Shown: piece by piece, positions 60,173-64,000 of the stretch
How positions within the stretch are numbered: the first letter of the stretch is position 1
How the letters are laid out: the number at the start of each line of letters is the position of its first letter
Assembly (NCBI GenBank): GCA_041392805.1
Contig: JAWKLJ010000001.1
Span: 2,170,001-2,234,000 of the forward strand
Source: Saprospiraceae bacterium
Lineage (GTDB): Bacteria; Bacteroidota; Bacteroidia; Chitinophagales; Saprospiraceae
Length of the DNA: 64,000 bases
Reading direction: 5' to 3'
Translations under genes and position numbers: made by a program
Notes under the pieces: model-generated
The model's input: only the letters and a program-made list of their open reading frames with translations
Told to the model about the DNA's origin: nothing
The model's database searches: none

Positions 60173-60925
60173 TTGAAACGATTCGACAACCAAGTAGCTA
60201 TCGTTACCGGTGCAGCAAGGGGCATTGGCGAAGGGATTGCTCGGCGGCTCGCCCGGGAAGGCGCTAAGGTCTTTTTATTTGACCTGCTAAAGGACGATTT
60301 GGCCGAAACGGCCCAGCAAATGCAAAGCGAGAGGCTTCAGGTAGAGGCCATCGAGGTCGACATTGCCCAGGAGTTGGGCGTCATGAGTGCTATTGAACAG
60401 GTCATTGGCAAGGCTGGACGGATTGACATTTTGATCAACAGCGCTGGCATTGTTGGCCCTACAGCCACAAAAATCATCGATTACGATTTGGCTGGTTTTG
60501 AGAAAGTGCTTCGCGTCAACCTAACGGGAGCTTTTTTAATCACTAAATATGTATTGCCCCATATGCTTAGGCAAAATTACGGCCGGATTCTCCATATCGC
60601 TTCCATTGGTGGCAAGGAGGGCAATCCGGGCATGATCGGATACGCAGCTAGTAAATCTGGTTTAATGGGTTTGGTAAAGGGTGTCGGAAAGGAGTATGCA
60701 GATACCGGTATCACCGTCAATGGCCTGGCTCCCGCCGTGATCGCTACGCCCATGAACCTAGATACCGACCCTAAAATGCTGGATTATATGGCCAGCAAAA
60801 TCCCCATGGGAAGACTGGGAACGATAGCGGAAGTGGCGGCTATTTCTGCTTGGATTGTATCTAAAGAGGCTAGCTTTAATACGGGCTTTATTTTTGATTT
60901 ATCGGGCGGAAGGGCAACTTTTTAA
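60173..60925 (+). CDS. Short-chain dehydrogenase/reductase
   Basis: This 250-residue classical SDR has the NAD(P) motif TGAARGIG (12-19) and an acidic residue at the end of strand 2 (FLFDLL, favouring NAD). NSAGIVG (89-95) and N116 follow, then the catalytic S144, Y157 and K161 (IASIGGKEG; IGYAASKSG). The C-terminus ends FIFDLSGGRATF. The start is a TTG at 60173: an in-frame stop lies 15 bases upstream at 60158-60160, and any later Met would remove the cofactor motif. The closest memories are sugar or 3-oxoacyl-type dehydrogenases, so the substrate is open. It is followed 67 bp later by a sulfatase gene, possibly in one operon for a sulfated or deoxy sugar. Confidence 0.92.
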   Translation: MKRFDNQVAIVTGAARGIGEGIARRLAREGAKVFLFDLLKDDLAETAQQMQSERLQVEAIEVDIAQELGVMSAIEQVIGKAGRIDILINSAGIVGPTATKIIDYDLAGFEKVLRVNLTGAFLITKYVLPHMLRQNYGRILHIASIGGKEGNPGMIGYAASKSGLMGLVKGVGKEYADTGITVNGLAPAVIATPMNLDTDPKMLDYMASKIPMGRLGTIAEVAAISAWIVSKEASFNTGFIFDLSGGRATF

Positions 60926-60992
60926 TTTATATTTACAACCATCCTCGAAAATGGGCAGAAAACCTATTTAAATAGCTAAAAACCAGCTAGCG

Positions 60993-62447
60993 ATGAGAAA
61001 AAATTTCTTGGTGATACTTTGCGGACTGACGGTCTTAAGCTCTGGCACCAATTGCCATCGATCGATCTCGGCCAGCAAAGATCAAAAGACTAAACCCAAC
61101 CTACTCTTCATCCTGGTGGATGACCTCGGTTGGAAGGACCTTGGCTGTTATGGCAGTAGCTTTTACGATACCCCACAGTTGGATGCCTTTGCCAAAGAGA
61201 GCCTGCGCTTCACCAATGCTTATTCCTCCTCTCCCGTTTGCTCTCCTACCCGCGCTGCTATCATGACCGGAAAAAACCCGATTCGAACGGGCATCACCGA
61301 CTGGCTAAAAGGCCAGAATCCGCCTAATCGGAAACTGCAAAATGTCCAGGATCGGGATGAATTGGCCCTCGAAGAATATACCCTCGCCGAAGCCCTGAAA
61401 GACAATGGCTATACTACCTTTTTCGCCGGCAAATGGCACCTCGGCGAAGAGGGCTTTTATCCCGAAGACCAAGGATTTGACATTAATATTGGCGGACACC
61501 ATCTGGGCTCTCCTCCCGGTGGCTATTATTCCCCCTACCAAAACCCTAAGCTGACAGATGGCCCGGAAGGAGAATACCTCCCCGACCGATTAACCCAAGA
61601 AACCATCCAATTTGTGCAAAACCAAAAGAAAAGCACACAACCTTTTTTCGCCATGCTGTCTTTTTACACCGTTCATACGCCGATCCAAGCCAGTCATAGG
61701 CATATGGATACCTATGCAAGAAAATTGCCTGAAGGTGGCCAACCTTTGCATGCCAAAGAGGGAGATGGGCAAACCCTGTTGTACCAAGTCCGGGCAGACT
61801 ATGGCTCCATGGTCACAGCTATGGATGAAAATGTGGGTCGCTTGTTGCAGACGCTTAAAGAAAATGGCCTTTGGGATAATACGATTATTGTATTTACCTC
61901 TGATAACGGAGGCTTAACAACCCTGGAAAACAATCGGCAACCTCCCACCTCGGTTCGCCCTTTACGAGCAGGAAAAGGCTGGTGCTACGAAGGGGGCATC
62001 AGAGTACCCCTGATGATACATATGCCAGGGATTACAGAGAAAGGTACCGAAAGTGAAGCACCAGTCATCAGCCATGATTTCTTCCCTACTTTTGTCGAAA
62101 GTTTGGGGCTTAAACTAGCACAAAAAACCACCTTCGATGGCCTTAGCTTGATGCCAGCGCTAAGGGGCAAACCGCTGCAAAGAGAGACACTGTTTTGGCA
62201 CTACCCGCATTACCATGGCTCCGCCTGGAAACCGGGTGCCGCCATCCGACAAGGAAATTGGAAACTCGTCAAAGATTTTGAAACACAACAATCCGAATTG
62301 TATGACCTGCAAGCGGATATAGGGGAAACGCATGATTTATCCACTACTTTTCCTGATAAAAAAATGGCCCTGGAAAAATTGTTATTAGCAAAACAACAGG
62401 CCATGGGCGCTCAATTTCCAGTGATTAATCCTGATTATCGGGAGTGA
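60993..62447 (+). CDS. Arylsulfatase-type S1 sulfatase, exported
   Basis: This 484-residue enzyme has a signal sequence; C21 sits near the cleavage site, but the -1 residue is Asn, so lipidation is uncertain. The metal site begins with FILVDDLGWKDLGCYG (D43, D44). The S1 signature C-S-P-T-R (83-87, in SSPVCSPTRAAIMTG) gives C83, the residue oxidised to formylglycine by a separate maturation enzyme. GKWHLGEE, TVHTPIQASHRH and FTSDNGGLTT carry the other conserved residues, and the C-terminal subdomain ends with GNWKLVKDFETQQSELYDLQAD. It removes sulfate esters from glycans or small molecules. No maturase gene is in the window. Confidence 0.94.
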   Translation: MRKNFLVILCGLTVLSSGTNCHRSISASKDQKTKPNLLFILVDDLGWKDLGCYGSSFYDTPQLDAFAKESLRFTNAYSSSPVCSPTRAAIMTGKNPIRTGITDWLKGQNPPNRKLQNVQDRDELALEEYTLAEALKDNGYTTFFAGKWHLGEEGFYPEDQGFDINIGGHHLGSPPGGYYSPYQNPKLTDGPEGEYLPDRLTQETIQFVQNQKKSTQPFFAMLSFYTVHTPIQASHRHMDTYARKLPEGGQPLHAKEGDGQTLLYQVRADYGSMVTAMDENVGRLLQTLKENGLWDNTIIVFTSDNGGLTTLENNRQPPTSVRPLRAGKGWCYEGGIRVPLMIHMPGITEKGTESEAPVISHDFFPTFVESLGLKLAQKTTFDGLSLMPALRGKPLQRETLFWHYPHYHGSAWKPGAAIRQGNWKLVKDFETQQSELYDLQADIGETHDLSTTFPDKKMALEKLLLAKQQAMGAQFPVINPDYRE

Positions 62448-62448
62448 G

Positions 62449-62497
62449 GGGAAGTGGGAAGTGGGAAGTGGGAAATCGGAAGTGGGAAGTGGGAAGA
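62449..62497. repeat. Seven heptamer repeats (GGGAAGT)
   Basis: Seven consecutive 7-bp units start at 62449: GGGAAGT three times, GGGAAAT, CGGAAGT, GGGAAGT and GGGAAGA. The array starts two bases after the sulfatase stop and ends 31 bp before the acetyltransferase start. Heptamer arrays like this vary by slippage. Confidence 0.9.
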
Positions 62498-62528
62498 TGA
62501 AAGAGTCTTTAACGCCAAAATAAAAAAT

Positions 62529-62966
62529 ATGTCAATTCCTCAGGTTAATATCGCAGTATGGAAAGAACTTTCCCATGAGGATTATCTCGCCTATTGCCAA
62601 CTAATCCCACAGCTATCTCCGCGGACTGTTATCCCCAGCAAGGCAGCCTTGGCCGAGGCGATTGCCCAACCTCATATCCACGTTATTATCGCTAAAACCG
62701 ATCAACTCGTTGGCGCCTTAACCCTGGTGATCAATAGGTTAACTACTGGCATTAATGTAAGAGTGGAGGATGTTATCGTAACAGAAAGTATGCGAGGAAA
62801 AGGTTTAAGTCGACTATTGATGGAAGAGGCGATTGCCATTGCTCAAAAGGCCGGAGCCAAATCCATTAACCTCACCTCCAACCCCTCTAGAATAGCCGCC
62901 AATTTTTTATACCAAAACCTCGGTTTTGAGCGATATGAAACCAACGTGTACCGGCTTGTTTTGTAG
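62529..62966 (+). CDS. GNAT-family N-acetyltransferase
   Basis: The start is the ATG at 62529 (MSIPQVNIAVWKEL), giving 145 residues. The frame extends 25 codons upstream only because the heptamer repeats lack stops. GNAT features are VIIAKTDQLVGALTLVINR (strand pair), VRVEDVIVTESMRGKGLSRLLMEEAIAIAQKAG with the acetyl-CoA-binding R-G-K-G-L motif, and SNPSRIAANFLYQNLGFERYETNVYRL at the C-terminus. The acceptor substrate is unknown. It follows the sulfatase on the same strand with 81 bp between. Confidence 0.9.
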   Translation: MSIPQVNIAVWKELSHEDYLAYCQLIPQLSPRTVIPSKAALAEAIAQPHIHVIIAKTDQLVGALTLVINRLTTGINVRVEDVIVTESMRGKGLSRLLMEEAIAIAQKAGAKSINLTSNPSRIAANFLYQNLGFERYETNVYRLVL

Positions 62967-63098
62967 AGTGGAGAGAGGACAGATGCGAAATATGAGCAGT
63001 CAGAAGATAGATGCGAGAAACAAGATGTGAGATTCCCTCCAATACCTCCACTCCTCCAATACCTCCACGTCCCTTAAAAAACACGAGATACCTCCTTT
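62967..63098. other. Convergent gap with repeat
   Basis: The gap holds GATGCGA(A/G)A words in its first half and copy 2 of the 37-bp dispersed repeat. No terminator was identified. Confidence 0.5.
63036..63072 (-). repeat. 37-bp G-rich dispersed repeat, copy 2 (inverted)
   Basis: The reverse complement begins GGACGTGGAGGTATTGG and matches 11388-11424 over 37 bases with one difference (T for G at unit position 23). As in copy 1, a T-run precedes it (A-run on this strand). Confidence 0.8.
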
Positions 63099-63785
63099 TC
63101 ACCCCAACTGCTCCAAAACCCCTTCCATCCCTTGCTGAAATTCGGATTTGATCTTTTGCTTTAAAAAGTCGAAGCTGGGGCGTTCAAAGGTCGTTTCGAT
63201 TTGGCCTGCTTTCAGCCAGCTAATTTGGTCACAGACTTCCGTTAGCGTAGGCAGGACGTGGCTGGTCAACAAGATGACTTTTTCTTTTTTTCGCAAATGA
63301 TCCAAGATAAGGTAAATGGTCTCGACTGTCTCAAAATCAACGCCATTGAAGGGTTCGTCTAAGAGCAAGATGGGGCGATTTTGGCCGATAGTACCCAATA
63401 AAGCAAGCTTTTTCCTCATTCCCGTCGAATAGGTCTCCACCAGGTCATTCAAGGGAAGGTCAAAGAATTTATTCCAGGCATTTATATCAAAATGAGCATT
63501 TTTGAACGTCGTCAATTCGAGGTATTCCTGGCCTTTGAGGAAAGGGTAAAAATAATTTTGCGTCTCCAAATAGGCAATGTCTCCATTTTTGAGCGGTGCA
63601 CCAGCAAAGGTAAAGGTCCCTCCCTGTCGGGCGAGCAAGCCGTATAGGCATTTGAAAAAGGTCGTCTTTCCGGCGCCATTTCGACCCAGGATACCATGTA
63701 TTTTGCCTTTTTCACAGTCAAGACTAAGACCATTGAGCACCTGTTTATTGCCATAAAAGGCACTTAATTGATCAATTTTAAGCAT
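63099..63785 (-). CDS. ABC transporter ATP-binding protein
   Basis: The protein has 228 residues. Walker A is GRNGAGKT (34-41) and the Q-loop is at YLETQNY. The signature motif is YSTGMRKKLAL (S-T-G-M in place of S-G-G-Q, common in CcmA/ABC-2 type exporters), Walker B is ILLLDEPFNGVD, and the H-loop is VILLTSHVLPT. The architecture matches ABC-2 exporters of the CcmA/NatA group. Its start overlaps the end of the upstream membrane-protein gene by eight bases, so the two form one transporter. The cargo is unknown. Confidence 0.93.
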   Translation of the reverse strand: MLKIDQLSAFYGNKQVLNGLSLDCEKGKIHGILGRNGAGKTTFFKCLYGLLARQGGTFTFAGAPLKNGDIAYLETQNYFYPFLKGQEYLELTTFKNAHFDINAWNKFFDLPLNDLVETYSTGMRKKLALLGTIGQNRPILLLDEPFNGVDFETVETIYLILDHLRKKEKVILLTSHVLPTLTEVCDQISWLKAGQIETTFERPSFDFLKQKIKSEFQQGMEGVLEQLG

Positions 63786-64000
63786 GGTAGAAAAATTTTA
63801 AACGCTTTTTAGCTTTAACATAATAATACCCCCACAAACCTAGGCTGGCAGGTGCTAAAAAGGGGACCAGCAAACCTAGCGCAAATACGCTCAGCAGCGT
63901 TTGCCCACTTTGTTTTTCTCGATTCGGCAACCAGTTGGCGTACTTCACCAGGATCGCAAAACTCAAGAACAATTGCACGGCGACTATCGCCAAGGCCATG
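63778..64000 (-). CDS. ABC-2 type permease, C-terminal end, cut by window
   Basis: Only the last roughly 74 residues are visible; the frame runs off the right edge. Two hydrophobic segments are seen (ALAIVAVQLFLSFAILVKYA and LSVFALGLLVPFLAPASLGLWGYYYV), followed by a basic tail (KAKKRLKFFYHA). The eight-base overlap with the ATPase gene supports its assignment as the membrane subunit. Confidence 0.65.
   Translation of the reverse strand, partial: MALAIVAVQLFLSFAILVKYANWLPNREKQSGQTLLSVFALGLLVPFLAPASLGLWGYYYVKAKKRLKFFYHA

Noticed and set aside
1..64000. tRNA, rRNA, riboswitch or replication origin
   Set aside because: No cloverleaf, rRNA block, known riboswitch core or iteron/DnaA-box cluster was recognised by eye.

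Overview
The window looks like a chromosomal segment of a Bacteroidota bacterium, most likely a Saprospiria-type (Haliscomenobacter/Lewinella-like) organism. The evidence is a type IX secretion C-terminal domain on an exported glucanase (6.4-8.9 kb), a propeller/Y_Y_Y/LuxR polysaccharide regulator, a GPH-family sugar symporter, many Bacteroidota-style lipoproteins, almost no Shine-Dalgarno sequences, and a double-glycine leader peptide of the kind common in this phylum. No rRNA or tRNA gene was seen.

Layout. 0-6.4 kb: the 3' part of a large helical-repeat protein, then two decayed DDE transposases (3.3-4.0 kb on -, 5.9-6.4 kb on +) flanking a two-gene operon of unknown exported proteins. 6.4-13 kb: a secreted GH17 glucanase, a three-part protein ending in a nucleoside-deoxyribosyltransferase-like domain with 10-bp repeats over its start codon, a pRiA4b ORF-3-like protein and an Arg/Ser-rich secreted protein. 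13-24.3 kb: a peptidase pair (M1 + M24), a DUF234-type ATPase, a PHP phosphatase, a GH140-like enzyme, an ECF sigma/anti-sigma-like pair and a beta-helix lipoprotein.

24.6-43 kb is the centrepiece, a beta-1,3-glucan (laminarin-type) utilization locus. A one-protein regulator is divergent from an eight-gene plus-strand operon: clan GH-A hydrolase fused to an outer-membrane-type beta-barrel, lipoprotein with four tandem binding-like modules, GH16 lipoprotein, GH149-like beta-1,3-glucan phosphorylase, GH30, GPH symporter and two leaderless GH17 enzymes. There is no SusC/SusD pair. The inferred scheme is surface binding and cutting by the lipoproteins, entry perhaps through the barrel fusion, symport across the inner membrane, and phosphorolysis plus hydrolysis in the cytoplasm.

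43-56 kb: catalase-peroxidase KatG, a 39-residue membrane peptide, a PepSY-like/lipoprotein pair, a second ECF sigma factor, a hybrid histidine kinase facing a LytTR regulator, a zinc alcohol dehydrogenase, a GH31 enzyme and an acyl-CoA-dehydrogenase-like flavoprotein. 57-64 kb: a double-glycine (RiPP-like) precursor peptide, a helical-solenoid protein, an orphan Cas6, an SDR dehydrogenase with a TTG start, a sulfatase, a GNAT acetyltransferase and an ABC transporter cut by the window end.

Spaces between genes hold several repeat families. They include a hairpin-forming element whose arm contains AGACATCAG-N2-GTTTAC (four copies), a 37-bp G-rich repeat present in opposite orientations 52 kb apart, an ATTCGTG-type repeat, 38-bp tandem repeats and heptamer repeats. 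All family assignments were made by reading the sequence, without database searches.
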